Positions 35,720 to 48,250 of a DNA stretch of 64,000 nucleotides are shown piece by piece. The position numbers were made by a program, and so were the translations under genes. A model generated the notes under the pieces. It did no database searches. It was not told where the DNA came from and saw only the letters and a list, made by a program, of their open reading frames with translations. Each line of letters begins with the position of its first letter. The first letter of the stretch is position 1. Origin of the DNA: Vishniacozyma victoriae (Eukaryota; Basidiomycota; Tremellomycetes; Tremellales; Bulleribasidiaceae); NCBI GenBank assembly GCA_017654735.1, contig JADPYG010000088.1, forward strand, positions 62,001 through 126,000, in the 5' to 3' direction.

Positions 35720-37476
35720 ATGTCCTACCCACCAACCGGCGGCAACTATGACACCCTACCCACCGAGACCGACACATCAACAACTTCCAAACCAAAAAGA
35801 ATGCTGAAACCTCTTCGTGGACTACTCCGACCTCGAACGCAATCTGCAAGATCATTACTAGACGAGATCATACCGACTCCTACATTAGAGGAGAATCGAA
35901 GTGGTAATGGCTCATTGTTCTACCTCGCAAGACGGACTGGATCTGTCGCTGTGATTAGCATCTTTTTGCTCAGTATCATTTTCTTGGCTAGTACCGAGGG
36001 ACGTCGGAAGGATACGGGGGATAGTCTAAGGCATGTCTTTGGAGGTGATGGGGTGATGAGTAGTAACGTCGCTTGGTCGGCGAGTGATGCGGAACAGGAC
36101 CTCAGACCACATCCTAAAGATGGTGAGCTTCCTATTCTGACATGATGTAGATAGTAAGCTGATAATTTGCAGATTTCGACAAGTATATCATGCTTCGTAC
36201 GGTCCAGTCAGCAGACTACGACCTATCGAGAAATCATCGTCTAATTTTCATTGGTGATATCCACGGATCCTTCGACCCTCTCGAGTGCGTAGCTTTCATC
36301 CTGGATATCTTGTAGTGAAAACTGACTTGATAGACGACTCATGTCGAAAGTCTCCTATGATCAATCCAAAGACGTACTCATACACGTCGGGGACCTAATA
36401 GCTAAGGGAGACAAGAATGAAGAAGTCCTTCAGTGGATGATCAAGCATTCTATCCAGGGTGTCAGAGGTAATCATGACCAGCCTGTACGTTGACTTGTAA
36501 ACTGGAATGGAAATGCTGATGAATATAGGTCATTCAATGGCGGGCATGGATGCAGTGGGCGGGAGGTGGAGACTGGGAAAGCTACGTGGATAAGCTGGCG
36601 GATGATGTTGAAGATGGTGTCATCAAGTCGTTGAGCAGGGATAAGCGATTGTATCCCAAGGACTGGGAATGGAAGGGCGAACATTGGAAGATTGCCAGGT
36701 CAGTCTTCTAAGATACCTTCGTGGACATGGCTCACTCTGCAGACATCTGTCTCCATCAAGCTACAAATATCTCCTTGAGCTCCCACTCGTCCTTCACTTC
36801 CCATCATTACATACATTCGTCGTCCATGCCGGTCTGCTACCCCACGATCCACTTAAAGCGCTCTCAGATCCGGAACAGCCATTATTCACTGCCGACACCA
36901 CCCTCATCAACCCACATTCCCGCACTTCAGAGGAACTTTCGATACTACACAACGTCGCTCAAAATACCGTACCCTGGAACTTGATAAATATGCGGTCCGT
37001 ACGAACAAAGGGGAAACGGAAGGGAGAACCTACAAAGTCGAGCAAGAAAGGTAAACCATGGAGTAAACTCTGGAACAAACAGATGGGTCGATGTCGGGGT
37101 CCAGGACTTTGGGATGACCAGGCTGAGCTTGAAGCCGAGACCTGGGAGGAGGTCGATGAGGTGGAGCAGAGGGATGACGACGACGGATCTGAGGATGAGG
37201 TCAGCGAGGAGGCACTGAGGTGTTCTCCCGTGACCGTCATCTATGGGCATGCTGCTGGACGAGGCCTTGATATCAAGCCTTTCAGCAAGGGCATCGATAC
37301 AGGATGTGTGGTGCGTGGAGATCTTCGAGTGGTATAGACGTGAACTGACGACCAGTACGGCAAGAAGCTCACGGCACTCATCTTGGGCGATCACGGTGGA
37401 AAGGGCAAGTCCGTCCGAGTTGGCGATGAGCGTGGTGTGCTAGTCAGTGAATCGTGTAAGGAGCATGGATACTAGA
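35720..37476 (+). CDS. PPN2: membrane-anchored calcineurin-like phosphatase, PPN2-type endopolyphosphatase
   Basis: A type II membrane protein: ~75 polar residues, one helix VAVISIFLLSIIFLAS, then a lumenal metallophosphatase domain. The metal motifs are LIFIGDIHGSFDPLE, VLIHVGDLIAKGD, VRGNHDQ, FVVHAGLLPHD and VIYGHAAGRG. Length (~490) and anchor match yeast Ppn2 (YNL217W), a vacuolar Zn-dependent enzyme that cuts polyphosphate chains internally. An acidic/basic insert (residues ~370-440) precedes the last motif. The start is the ATG at 35720 (MSYPPTGGNYD). It is convergent with the IF3 gene, 61 bp apart. A bis-phosphate or protein phosphatase role cannot be excluded. Confidence 0.85.
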
Positions 37477-37537
37477 GGACGTGGTACTGTAACAACAATG
37501 TAGCTTTAGCAAATGCATCACATCATGCGACACCGGC

Positions 37538-38347
37538 TCAAAATTTCCCTGCTGCCTTGTTCTTTCTTTCCTCCTCCTTCTTTCGCCTAGCTTCCTTCTT
37601 TTCTTCCTTCAGCCTCTTCTTTTCCAATTCTGCCTCGCTGACCTTGACTTTCTTTTCCTTCATGATATCGCTCTTTGCCTGCCAATAAATGACATCGGTT
37701 GTTTTCGTCGTCTCCCTCTCCCTCCATGTTACTCCATATTCCTGCATCCCCTCCTCAAAGAAACTAATCATCTCCTCCTTTCTAGCTTGGCTGACTTCCG
37801 CTGGTGATCCCGATGCTTTCGGAGCAAACACCAAGTTCACTCTATCACCCCTTTCCAAGAACCCTTTAGCGATATCCAGCTTATGCTGTAGATCCCCATC
37901 AGCACTAGCCCAGCTAATCTGAACTTCCTTCTCCTCAAATGCAGTCTTTCTATTCATCTTCAACTTGATCTCGAGCAATTTCGCCTTTTCGGCCTCAACG
38001 GCTAAATCGACAAGTTTGACAACGGGAGGTGAGTCCGAAACGAGGCGAAGTTCATGGGTTGTCTTGTCATATCGGATAGACTGGAGAGGGGCGGGGTCAC
38101 GGAGTGAGTTTTTTTCGGGGTCAACAAGCTGTACGATACGATGTGGAATTCTGTTGCCCGTAGCGAAAGTAGGGGGAGGGGGTGCTTGGACGTGTTTGGG
38201 ATTTGGGCGGACAAGTCGAATTGGGGTCGAAGCTATTGTTCGAGTTGTAGATGGTCCGGCTGCGGCATTGTATACGGTATGTCGGGATAGTCTGCAGGTA
38301 GCTGGACCCGCGAAGGGGCGAAGTAGGGTAGGAATGGCTCTTGACAT
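37538..38347 (-). CDS. mitochondrial translation initiation factor 3
   Basis: A single exon of 269 residues. The first ~60 residues are basic and Ser/Thr/Arg rich, a mitochondrial targeting sequence. GNRIPHRIVQLVDPEKNSLRD is the IF3 N-domain opening, and the C-domain shows KEVQISWASADGDLQHKL followed by AKGFLERGDRVNLVF. IF3 keeps the small ribosomal subunit free and helps select the start codon; the fungal mitochondrial form is called Aim23 in yeast. The last ~45 residues are Lys/Glu rich, a likely coiled coil. Divergent from the F-BAR/RhoGAP gene across 391 bp. Confidence 0.86.
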   Translation of the reverse strand: MSRAIPTLLRPFAGPATCRLSRHTVYNAAAGPSTTRTIASTPIRLVRPNPKHVQAPPPPTFATGNRIPHRIVQLVDPEKNSLRDPAPLQSIRYDKTTHELRLVSDSPPVVKLVDLAVEAEKAKLLEIKLKMNRKTAFEEKEVQISWASADGDLQHKLDIAKGFLERGDRVNLVFAPKASGSPAEVSQARKEEMISFFEEGMQEYGVTWRERETTKTTDVIYWQAKSDIMKEKKVKVSEAELEKKRLKEEKKEARRKKEEERKNKAAGKF

Positions 38348-38738
38348 GGCAGTAGTATGTATGAAGTAGAAGAGAGAATAGAATCAGAGTAGATTGAATG
38401 AATGGATAGAACACCTTGTTCCTGAGTTAGCTCATGCCTCGTAGTCTAACACCCCTTGTTACAACATACAACATACAATACCCTTATACATCATCAATTA
38501 CCTTGCTACACCCATCCTACTCGCCCAGAACTACCAGGCAGCTCCTCAGACCGCTGTCATCCGCGCGAAAAATCTCAGCATCTCGAAAGGAACCCTCACT
38601 GAGAGTACCTCGTCACACCGCTAAACTCGTGTCAATCAATACTATCCTATATAGACCGGCAACGCTTCTTCGGATCTTCGACATACATTTACCCACCACA
38701 CTTCGCCCGCTTTATGCGTTGACCTTAAAGTCGCAACC
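38348..38738. promoter_or_regulatory. divergent promoter of IF3 and F-BAR/RhoGAP genes
   Basis: This 391-bp AT/CA-rich region separates two divergent ATGs. No TATA-like element stands out and I see no gene in it. Confidence 0.45.
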
Positions 38739-41617
38739 ATGGAGTACAATGAAAACGAACGACGTCAAGGCGAGGGGCAGAGTCCAGAGCGTAACGGCTC
38801 CGACCAACATACACCATTGAGGGCGTTCTGTGAGTCTCATCGACCATCTCAGACTGATGTAGCTGCTGACGGTCAGCACAAGATAACGGTCAATCTTCTC
38901 CACCTTCTCGCCCCGATATGCTACAGACCTCATCCTCAGCCTCTCAGGGCACTAGTGCAAGTCAACAGATGGCGGGTTTGAGCCTACAGAGCAGCAGCGC
39001 GTCCAACCACATGACGCAGCCTTACGACCAACGTCCTAGCTTATCTGATGCGAGGCGCGTCTCCTCTGGTATAGGAGGTAGCAACTTTGGACAGGGGAGT
39101 TACAGGGAGAAAGAGGATGCTGTACCGGTTGGGTTTGATGAGGGGATACTGAGAGGGTTGTGCGATATGGATGTAAGTCACGAATAGCCCTGTTTGTAGC
39201 GGTGAGCTTATGAGCAGGGTTCGATGAATTTGCTGGTGGATAGGATCAAGCAAGGAATCGCGTCATGCAAGGTGAGTCACCTGAATGGACGGAGCTAACG
39301 ACCAGCAAGTTGCTATTTTCTTTAGGTCGCGGGCCGACATTGAAGAGAAGTATGCGAGATCCATCACCGAGCTCGTACGGACGACAAGCGACGTATATGG
39401 CAGAGCGGATTGCAAAGCGGGGTAAGTGCAGCTGGTCGATGACAAGAACAAGGAGCTAACGATCAGGACATTCGTTGCATCCTACCAGCAGTCTTTGAAG
39501 ATACAGGAGCAGCTCTCTCAGAATCGTATACGCTTCGCCACGAGATTGAATGAGATGTGCGACGAGATGCTAGGTCTAGCGAGGGAGGGCGAGAGGCAGC
39601 GAAAGATGGTAGGTCTCAACGATCACAGTCTGCTCCTTAGCTGATCAGTAGCATAAAGAGAACGGCCAGAGATATCAGACCACACTACAGGAGAGTGATG
39701 CGATCATGGAGAAGGTAAGTCACGCCAATCGGAATCACATGGCGGTGGCTGACTGGCAGTGTAAAGCCCGATTCGACGGAGCGGCAGAAGAGCTCGAACG
39801 ACTCCTAGTTTCGAAAGAAGGGGAAAGCTTCAAAGACGCCGGAATGAGGAACGCAGTACACAATGGTTCCTCTGGACCAAATAGTTCTGGAGGTGGAAAG
39901 AGGGCACTTGGAAAGGCGATGAAGACGGGTGGAATGCTTTTCAAAGGCAAAGGAGCTGGGTCCATTCAGAAGCAAGAAGACGATATTCGAGCTCGATTGG
40001 GGACTGCCAATGATGCTTTCAGGAAGTCGGTACAGGATTATCAGACTTTGAGGCAGGAATACTTCAACTTCCAGCTTCCAAAGATTCTGAGAGTGAGTGG
40101 ATCAAGATGGAGAAATTCAGGAAGCTGATTGGTAGCTGTTGAAGGAAGTAGCAGATGAGATCGATTTGGGTACCCAATACCATCTGACCAGATTCGCGTT
40201 CCTCTACGAGTCGACGGTGGTCAATGACGGTACCACGCTGAATCCCATGGGCGCCCCAGACGAGGGTGAGTCCTCAAAGACTCCCCTGAATGAATCTGAC
40301 CATATAGGACCAGGCTTGAAGGCCATCTTTGAAGCTATCGACAACCGCACCGATTTCAAATCATACATGCAGAATTATGCCGTAGCTCGTGGATCTTTGA
40401 AAGGGCCGAGACGTGATGGACCATATGACGAGGGCTTCGTGAGTTCACCAAAAAAGAATCGTTGTTCCTCGGCTGATATCAGCTACCTCCTCTACCGCCA
40501 CATGTGCAAAAGTCGATTGATCACTCGGACTCGCAATCTGTCCAATCTGGATCTACCGAGCTCTACACAAACCCTTCGCAAGCTCCTTCGTATGGACAGC
40601 CAAGTTCTAATCCCTCGCCGGCAGAAACTCCAGATACGACTTATGCCGTTCTGGGTATTCCCGCTTCTACAGGACATACCTTTGGTGTTGATCTGGGCGC
40701 ACAGCTCGAGAGGGATAAAGTGGAAGTTCCGAGAGTACTGGAGAAATGCGCAGAGGCTATTGAGAGGTTTGGTACGTCCCAGGAAATCTGTTGGGGGTGT
40801 GGACTAATTTCAGGAATTGAGAATACCGGTATCTATCGTTTGTCAGGTACAACGAGTCGAGTACAGGCTCTCAAACATGCTTTGGATTCTAGTACGTCTA
40901 TTCCCTTGAGTGAGATTTTGAGCTAATGGCAGATGTCGAGGCTGTTGATGTCCAGTCGCCAGAGTGGAGTAGCGATATCAACGTCGTCTCTGGTGCTCTC
41001 AAGCTCTGGTTTAGGGAATTGCCAGAACCAGTCCTGACTTTTGGCTTGTACGATGCGTTCATCGAAGCTGCCCGTAAGTCTACCTCACATCACTCAAGTG
41101 AACGATGCTAAGATGTAGGCTACGATAATGATCGTCTACGATATATCCGATTGCATGGTCAAGTCAATAATCTCCCTGATCCTAATTACGCCACTCTCAA
41201 ATACTTCATGGGGCATCTCAACAGGTTCGTCCGCTATATAATACAAGCTGATGATCAGGATTCAGCTACAGTCAGCCACTAATTCAATGTCGATATCTAA
41301 TTTGTCTATCGTATTCGGTCCAACGTTACTGGGCGCACCACCAGAGATGGGTGGACTGAACTTGGAACACATGAGCTTCCAGTGCAAGGTGCGTATCTAT
41401 TCCTCAACGATGAGCCCTCGCTGATAAATAGGCGATCGAGACGATATTGAAATACTACGACGAGATCTTTGTAGATGAAGATGATGGATCCGGGGAGCAG
41501 GAATCGGACGATGCTGCCAAACAACGGGATGACGCCGTTGCGGGGTACAGTCCCAATGATAATTCAGCTCAAAGTTCAATTGAACCACAGCCTAGTGCTC
41601 AGGTCCCAGCATCGTAA
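38739..41617 (+). CDS. F-BAR and RhoGAP domain protein, RGD1-like
   Basis: A Rho GTPase-activating protein that also binds curved membrane. About 740 residues over more than ten exons. After a polar N-terminus comes the F-BAR domain: [76 protein letters not shown] and a long helical end with [12 protein letters not shown]. The RhoGAP domain has [21 protein letters not shown] followed by IYRLSG (arginine finger), [14 protein letters not shown], and [13 protein letters not shown]. Yeast Rgd1 has the same architecture and acts on Rho3 and Rho4. The tail is acidic and Gln/Ser rich. The cytochrome P450 gene follows in the same direction, 188 bp away. Confidence 0.88.
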
Positions 41618-41805
41618 AAGTCGTAGTGTATGTAGTGAGTGTTGTCTATGCTGTACCACTAGAGAATGCAAAAGTTCGGCCATCTCACGTGTTATGCCCT
41701 CTCTGGGGACCGGCTGAAATGACCGGCTACGTATTGGATAGAACAGCCATCCTGAACTCGTCAGCTCATTCTTCATTACACCTGCTGTCATTACTATCCG
41801 ACAAT

Positions 41806-43957
41806 ATGGTGTCTACAATCGAAGGTGTCATCTATGGTGGATCAGTGCTTCTGTCTACTCTGGCAGGGGCACTTGGGATCCACGTCTTGTCTCGATTGCC
41901 GGGCTTGCACGGCTTGACAGACCTTTCGACTACTATTTACGCTTTATACTCTACCCTCACCGGACTCGGGCTCCTCGTCGCTGTCATATTGTATCGATGG
42001 CCTTATATGGAGAGTGCCCTTACTTTCGGTCAGATCAAAGGTCAGCTATTCCACATTTACATACTCGGGATGAAGCTAAACTACAGGTCCCGTGCCCGAT
42101 GACTTCCTTTGGGGATCACTACGAGCCATCATCAATGCTGGTCCACTCGAACTCCACATGAAATGGATCAAGCAGTACGGTCACACTTTCCGATACCGAA
42201 TCCTAGGTGGTGGATGGCGATTCTTCACGGCCGATCCCGTCGCTCTTTCTTATATCCTAAATCACCCCGATACTTTCCCCAAACCCGAGCTTACTCGACA
42301 ACAAATGGAACAATTCCTCGGTAACGGTGTACTTATCGCCGAAGGGGCAGATCATAGGCGACAGCGAAAGATTTTGAACCCTTCATTCTCTCAGGCGGCA
42401 GTAAGGGAGATGGTACCTATGTTTTTCGATAAAGCCTACGAACTCAAAGATACTTTAATCACTTTGATCAATGATACATCTATCGAAACATCACCTACTC
42501 CCGCTGTGAAGGGAGATGTGGTACAGGGAGCGAGGAAGATTGATGTTATGCGATACCTCGCCCAGGCGACTTTGGATGTTATTGGACTTGCTGGATTCAA
42601 CTACGATTTCAGGTCAATGTCGTTGACTGAAGGACCGAATGAACTGGCAGAAGCTTATAGGAGTATGTTCCAGGCTACTCAGTCAATTGATACGTTTGCC
42701 ATCGCTCAGGCGTTCATCAAGCCTCTCAGATATTTGGTAAGCCAGTTCTATGGTATTCCGGAGTCGACGGCTGACAATCAGCCATCGAAGAGGACCAGGA
42801 AGATTCTGGAGAGTCGAACGGTAACTGAGAAGATTGGTCGAGTGAGTCCTATATCAACACAACACACGTAAGAAAGGCTTTCGCTGACATCTCAGCGCTT
42901 GATCAACGAGAAGAAACACGCAATCCAGACTGCGCACTCTGACGGGCTGGAGAAAGCAGACGATATCGGAAAAGATCTTCTCTCAATCCTCAGTATGTCC
43001 TGGCATACTCCCGACTGTTCCTTGATCTGACATCCAGTCCGAGCAAACATGGCGACCGATCTTCGAGCCGATCAACGAATGAGCGACGACGAGGTCATGG
43101 CCCAAATTACTACCTTCGTAAGTCTCATCTAATGTATAGAGACATGGCGCTGATGAAAGATGTTGGCTGGAAACGAAACTTCATCTACTGCCTTGACTTG
43201 GACTCTATATGCTCTAGCTCAGAATCCGGCATCCCAAGATAAACTCCGAGAGGAGCTTATGGCTGTCGAAGATGAACGACCTAGCATGTACGTCCCTCTC
43301 TCTCCCCGAGAAGTGGAGGAGGCTGACAAGAAAGGGAAGATCTAGCTGCTCTACCATACCTTGACGCTGTCATTCGAGAAGTCCTCAGATTATGGTCACC
43401 CGCACCCAACACTATCCGGAAAGCGAATGAAGCAGTCGTCATCCCCCTCGGATCCCCAATTGAGGGTAGGGATGGAAAGATGGTTGATTCAATTAAACTC
43501 AACAAGGGTACTCAACTGTTTATTCGTATGTCCACCATCCCCTTCTTTCCACTACTAACATGCAGCGATCTTGGCAGTAAACCAGTCCCCGGCAATCTGG
43601 GGTCCAGATGCCGAGCAATACAACCCCGAACGATATTTCTCAGCCGATATTGAGAAAACAAAGCAAATGCCTGGAATTTGGGGTAATCTCCTCACGTTTC
43701 TAGGAGGTACAAGGAATTGTATTGGATACCGATTCGCTCTCGCCGAAATTCGAGCAATCTTGTTTGTCTTGATTAGGAATTTCAAATTTGAGGAATTGGC
43801 TAGTAAACCCGAAATTGAAAAGAAGGCCAAGTGGGTAATATCCATCTCCAGTCTGGGATCTAGCTGATGAAGCAGTGTCGTCATGCGACCTAGGGTCAAG
43901 ACTGAGCAAGAGGCAGGATTGCAGATGCCTCTGCTTGTCGGGCCTTTGGCAGCCTAA
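41806..43957 (+). CDS. cytochrome P450 monooxygenase
   Basis: A microsomal P450 of about 600 residues. Two N-terminal hydrophobic stretches (GGSVLLSTLAGALGIHVL and TLTGLGLLVAVILY) anchor it in the ER. The I-helix reads TTFMLAGNETSSTALTW, the K-helix EVLRLWSPAP contains ExxR, and the haem loop is FLGGTRNCIGYRFALAE with the cysteine ligand. The final exon, after an intron near 43833-43877, gives VVMRPRV and a TAA at 43955-43957. I cannot assign a CYP family or a substrate. ATG at 41806 precedes the anchor; an in-frame ATG at 41719 is an alternative. Confidence 0.93.
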
Positions 43958-44251
43958 GAAGTGGTTCATGGCGTCGATGCCCGTGTAATATGATGTTATG
44001 TGACCCAGTATCCGTATGAATGTCATGACGATCGCCTGCGCCTCACACGTGTGCCCGTCCAGTATGGCTTTTTGAGACAGTACTGACCAAAGTGATTGTA
44101 AACAGGTTGCATGACTGCCAGAGCCCCAACCTAAGTATGAACACCAAAACAGGGGAAGTAGTGTGTAAAAAGTGTAACAGAAAAGTGAATGAAAAACGAC
44201 AAAATCCCAGCCTATCAAGCTATCAAAGCCTAGGCAACTTTGAAAATGCGC

Positions 44252-46688
44252 CTACAATCGGAAAGCAGCTCTTCGGGATCTTCGTCCGACGTGTCCAGCT
44301 GGTCTGGTGTGGTGGACCCTATGGCCTTTCCTTCTATTGATCAGCAACGTCTCTGTCAGGAACAGTAAAAGGGAACGTACCGACAAGTCTTTCCTCCTGG
44401 TGAAGCTGCGTATCCTGAAGTTGGCAAAGTGGTAACCGTGGAGGTTGCCACTGAGGCTGCAGACTCGGAGTCACCTGATCCAGCTTCAAACTCGACTTCG
44501 GTAGACACAGGAGATGCGGCAGGAGAGGGAGCAACGTTGGAGACAGCTGAGTCCGAGGCGGCTGGCGCGGCACCAGCAAGAGAGGCGGAAGGTGCATCGA
44601 TCGACGGAGCATCACTGGAGACAGCTGCATCGGAAGCGGAGGGCGCGGAACCGGCAGAAGAGGCTGACGGTGGAGCGAGAGCGGATGAAGCTGCGGATGA
44701 GGCGGCGGAAATGACAGCTTCAGGCGTCGAGATTGATGGCGAGGCTGATTGCGAAGATGGGGCCTGACTCGGAACGTCCGCACTTGAGGGAGCGGGAGAT
44801 GCTTGGGCAGAGAGCGAGGAGCCCGAACTAATGGCAGAGGAGGCGACGCTGGGTACAGCTTCGGGCGCATCGTCAATAGGTCCAGCTATTGATCAGCGTT
44901 ATCCCATACGATGTCAAGGTGAACGTACAATTCTGATCACCACCTCCACCTAGTAACAAATCCTGCACGGTCGAGACCCTTAACTTATCTTGATTAGATC
45001 CATCAGTTCCCCAAGGTACAAGGAACGATTGAGATGGATCTCCAATTGAAGGAGCGAAGGTGTGTTTGAGAGTCTCAGCGTCAATTGTCGAGTTCATCCC
45101 GGTAAAGACGAGTGGAATGTGACTCCGTTCCTGATTGTCAGCCTCATGTCAAAGGAAGGGTGAGAAGAGCTTACGAGCAGATCAGCAAAGTACACATTTG
45201 GATAAACGAATTCAGGTTCGGCGAGAGGGTTTGAACATCCTGGTTTGGTTTCCACACTCTTGGGCCAGGCCGGATTACATCCTGGCAACGAAGCGATTGG
45301 TCGAGCAAATCCAACATCCCTAATATCAGTGCTCTTCATGTTTATCAAAACACGCTATTCGAGACTAACTCGTTAGGAATCTTGCCCTCGTATCGACATT
45401 CCCGAGACTTTGACGTGTCGACAGTAGGAGCAAGGGGTGCGCACGCTTCGAGATTGTCGCCTGGTCCTTTCCCGTATCCACCACATTGCTTGATAGTCTG
45501 CTCCAATGTAGATTGGTCCCACTACTCATCAGCACTAGCTGATTGCATTGGCAAGAGAACTTACACCAGCGTGGAAATCGGCGTGATAAGAAGGTCCCCA
45601 TTCATCTCCGTTTGACAAGACGTATTTGGTTCCTTCTTCCCACACTTGCCCCCCGGTGGGGTAGTAGTTGGTCTACACGTCAGCTTTGTTCGTCAAGAAT
45701 TCGGAGGCTCACCTCGTAGAAGATGGTTGGATACTTGATAGGGTGCCTGATTATTAGCAACACTCGAGCGTTGAGTGGAGGACTTACGACGGAGGACACT
45801 GGTGGTAATTCACGTCATCGAATGGTAGCGAACCTCCTCCAAGTTGCTTAAGAGGCCATGCCATGTGCGAACTATCGATCAGCTCAGAATTATCACCCCA
45901 ACTAGCTTACAAGTGGTCATCAGACGAAATAGATCCATCTGCCAATCCACAACTTGGAAAAAAGATGCCCAACGAAATTCCACCACATTTCTTTCCTTGG
46001 GGGAGTTCACCAGTCCTCTCTCCTCCATTACAAGAGATCTTGACTCCGAATGCTTTCTTGCTGCTTGAATCCCTGTTGGGATCGCCAGTTACCATGTGGA
46101 GTCCTGGTGGGAATGGCTTGACTTCGTCACCTTTCATGAAGTAGTAAATCCTCTGATGTCCGATCATGGGTTGGTAGGTACCGTTGGGGAATTGCCAGTA
46201 TAGTTGACTACTCGTAAGCCATTGTATATTCAGTAGTATGGGAGACTTGCGGAGCCCAATAGTTCGACTTGTCGTCTCCGATCTCGGCTGAAGAGCATGA
46301 TGCGCCGACCTGATCAGCGGGACCGGATAGGTTGGCTAATGACGATAATTCATTGTTATGGTATTGATGGTCGAAGGGTGATGGAAAGGGTAATTGATGA
46401 GAGATTGGCAGGGGTAGAAAGGAACAGCGGGATAGTTAACGGTATTGATGAAAGAAGGTAATGTCAGCCATGGTACGATAAGACGAGATAGGGGGACTCA
46501 CGTCCAAATCCAGATCCTCCACAAACGTTATGGACGTGTTTAGCCACTTGACCAGGATTGACGATCGGATCGATTCGAGCGACAGTAAGAGTAGCACATT
46601 GACTCATGACGAAGAAATCCTCTCCAGCCAGAGTAGTGCTGAGGGAAGCGAGTTGCGCAATAGCGCCGAGAAGTAGAGAGAATTTCAT
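44252..46688 (-). CDS. secreted DUF1996 protein with Ser/Ala-rich tail
   Basis: The signal peptide MKFSLLLGAIAQLASLSTTLAG is followed by the DUF1996 opening, SQCATLTVARIDPIVNPG and KHVHNVCGG. Later exons give GPADQVGASCSS, YWQFPNG-like and IYYFMKGDEVKPFPPGLHMV, GKKCGGISLG, DVNYHQCPP, HADFHAG, CRYEGKIPNE and VYFADLL-type segments, all typical of this fungal family of unknown function. Many cysteines suggest disulfides. The C-terminal ~150 residues are Ser/Ala/Pro repeats, probably O-glycosylated, ending in a short basic exon (GGKTCRRKGHRVHH) to TAG at 44252-44254. The first intron is long, ~180 nt. Convergent with the P450 gene, 294 bp away. Confidence 0.85.
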
Positions 46689-47941
46689 CGTGATTGTCGT
46701 TCGTGATTTGTTCGTGACGTGCTCGTGACTGGACCAGCCAGGTTGTCTAGACGCGTATTCTAAGATGAAAGAAAGAGTGAAGAAGCCGTGCGGGCGTAAT
46801 GATCACAGGTGCAGGAGAGACACACTGCTTAGGATAGTTTGGTCGAGAGAGAGTAGAGTGGGTAAAGGAATGACTGCAGTGAGTAATTACTGTAATGTAT
46901 TATTATATATAGCTGTCTGAGGTTGAAAGAGTAACACGTATTAGAAGGGGTCAAACAACATACGACGGGGTTAAAGGGAGGGTCAAAGCGTGGGTGGAAT
47001 TTGGGAAGGGAGAAAAGGGGGGTAACAAGATTAAAGGGGTATATACACACGTTTCACTTGGGGCAATGCTTTGTCACTCCTTTCATCCGCAGGGATTACT
47101 TCCTAACTTACTTTACCAAGCCCATCCCGCGGTAAGGTGTCCACTTGGCTCCGACTAGTAGATTTGGGTTTGACGCGAATCCTGATAGTTGACTTAGTCG
47201 CGTCTATAGAGATCAAAGTTAACCCGCTTTGACCCTTTCACCACCAAGGAACAATGATTCCCACACACATGATTCCAGTGTATGCCTCGACCCACCCCCT
47301 TATACAAGGTATGCAGTAATCACCTCTAAGTCTCTCCCTTTGAAACGTCTATTCCTATGCACGACTTATTCCAGGCGATGAAGGTTATGATCTCCGGGAC
47401 CTGAAATTGACTTGTCGGAAATCACACCTTGTCAAGAGTAATGCGTCCTGATGTGTGCATGTATGTCGTGACGGGTTGGTGTAGACTGTGAATATGTAAC
47501 AAGGGCTTACACTCCAGGTAACGAGAGTTTCAAGAGATACAATTGTGAGGATAGAATTCCTATCAACATCCGACTGCATATGCAGTGAGCCGGACTCAGG
47601 GTTGAGCAATCAGTACCTGAGATAACGGAGTCATGTTGGACAGCGTTTGTATGCACATGAGCCTTGGACCAGTCCGTACCATATGCATTCCTTAGAGTAT
47701 CCCTATATATCTTACATCCTGCTTGTGCCGCTAAATCAATAGGGTCGGGGGCTGATCTGGCACAGTCAGCAAAGATAGCAGTTCTACGGTCTGTCCGCTT
47801 ACTTTCTATGTCACGTTCTAGAAGCACATATGGTCACGGGTGAGGCATGCTCCATAGAAGTTGTACAAATAACAGTAGTCGTATCACCTCGGTGGACGTT
47901 CAGGTCTAACGCACCCACCTCCGTCGGCTCGATCCTGTAGA
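46689..47941. other. gene-poor stretch upstream of the DUF1996 gene
   Basis: The first part is the DUF1996 promoter. From about 47171 it carries one copy of a diverged direct repeat. On the minus strand, 47827-47507 has an open frame (with RRTAIFADCARSAPDPIDLAAQAG) flanked by plausible donors and acceptors, which could be exons of an unrecognised gene or a decayed one. I found no consistent full model. Confidence 0.4.
47171..47404 (+). repeat. diverged direct repeat, copy 1
   Basis: Shares ordered blocks with 48552-48765 at a nearly constant offset of 1361-1381: TGACGCGA, AGTCGCG, TTGACCCTT, a 33-nt block with 29 matches (47255-47287), a 40-nt block with 34 matches (47336-47375) and GGGACCTGA. 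Confidence 0.75.
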
Positions 47942-48250
47942 CTACTGATTCGGTGCCGGTTCCTTATCGGCTGATTCCAGTGTATTGGCGGCTTCCATGA
48001 TTTGATCGGCACGCTGCGAACATTGACCTTCTTCTAATACTGCTGTTTGCAACGATTTGGAATATTGGTCGCTAGCCACAGCTCCTACGATCTCACCGTT
48101 CCAGAATGCCCATACGCCATTGTAGCTGTCGAAATCGAAACCTTCTAGCTTTTTCGCGAATTCGATAAGCTCTGCTCGAGAATTGAAAACTTTACCAGCA
48201 GATACTGCCGTCTGGATCTGCTCGCTGGTCGGTCGTGAACACATCGCCAT
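47942..48250 (-). CDS. small hypothetical protein, 102 residues
   Basis: A single exon, ATG 48248-48250 to TAG 47942-47944. The product is acidic, Glu/Ala rich and mostly helical in appearance (SRAELIEFAKKLEGFDFDSY, then YSKSLQTAVLEEGQCSQ and ADQIMEAANTLE). No signal peptide, membrane helix or known motif is visible. I do not recognise it. It sits alone in a gene-poor 2.7-kb stretch between two copies of a diverged direct repeat. Codon use looks ordinary for the window, which supports coding, but the evidence is only an intact frame and composition. Confidence 0.5.
   Translation of the reverse strand: MAMCSRPTSEQIQTAVSAGKVFNSRAELIEFAKKLEGFDFDSYNGVWAFWNGEIVGAVASDQYSKSLQTAVLEEGQCSQRADQIMEAANTLESADKEPAPNQ

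Noticed and set aside
44334..44876. Pro/Leu-rich minus-strand and Ala/Glu-rich plus-strand frames over the DUF1996 tail
   Set aside because: These are shadows of the Ser/Ala-rich repeat of the DUF1996 gene in other frames.
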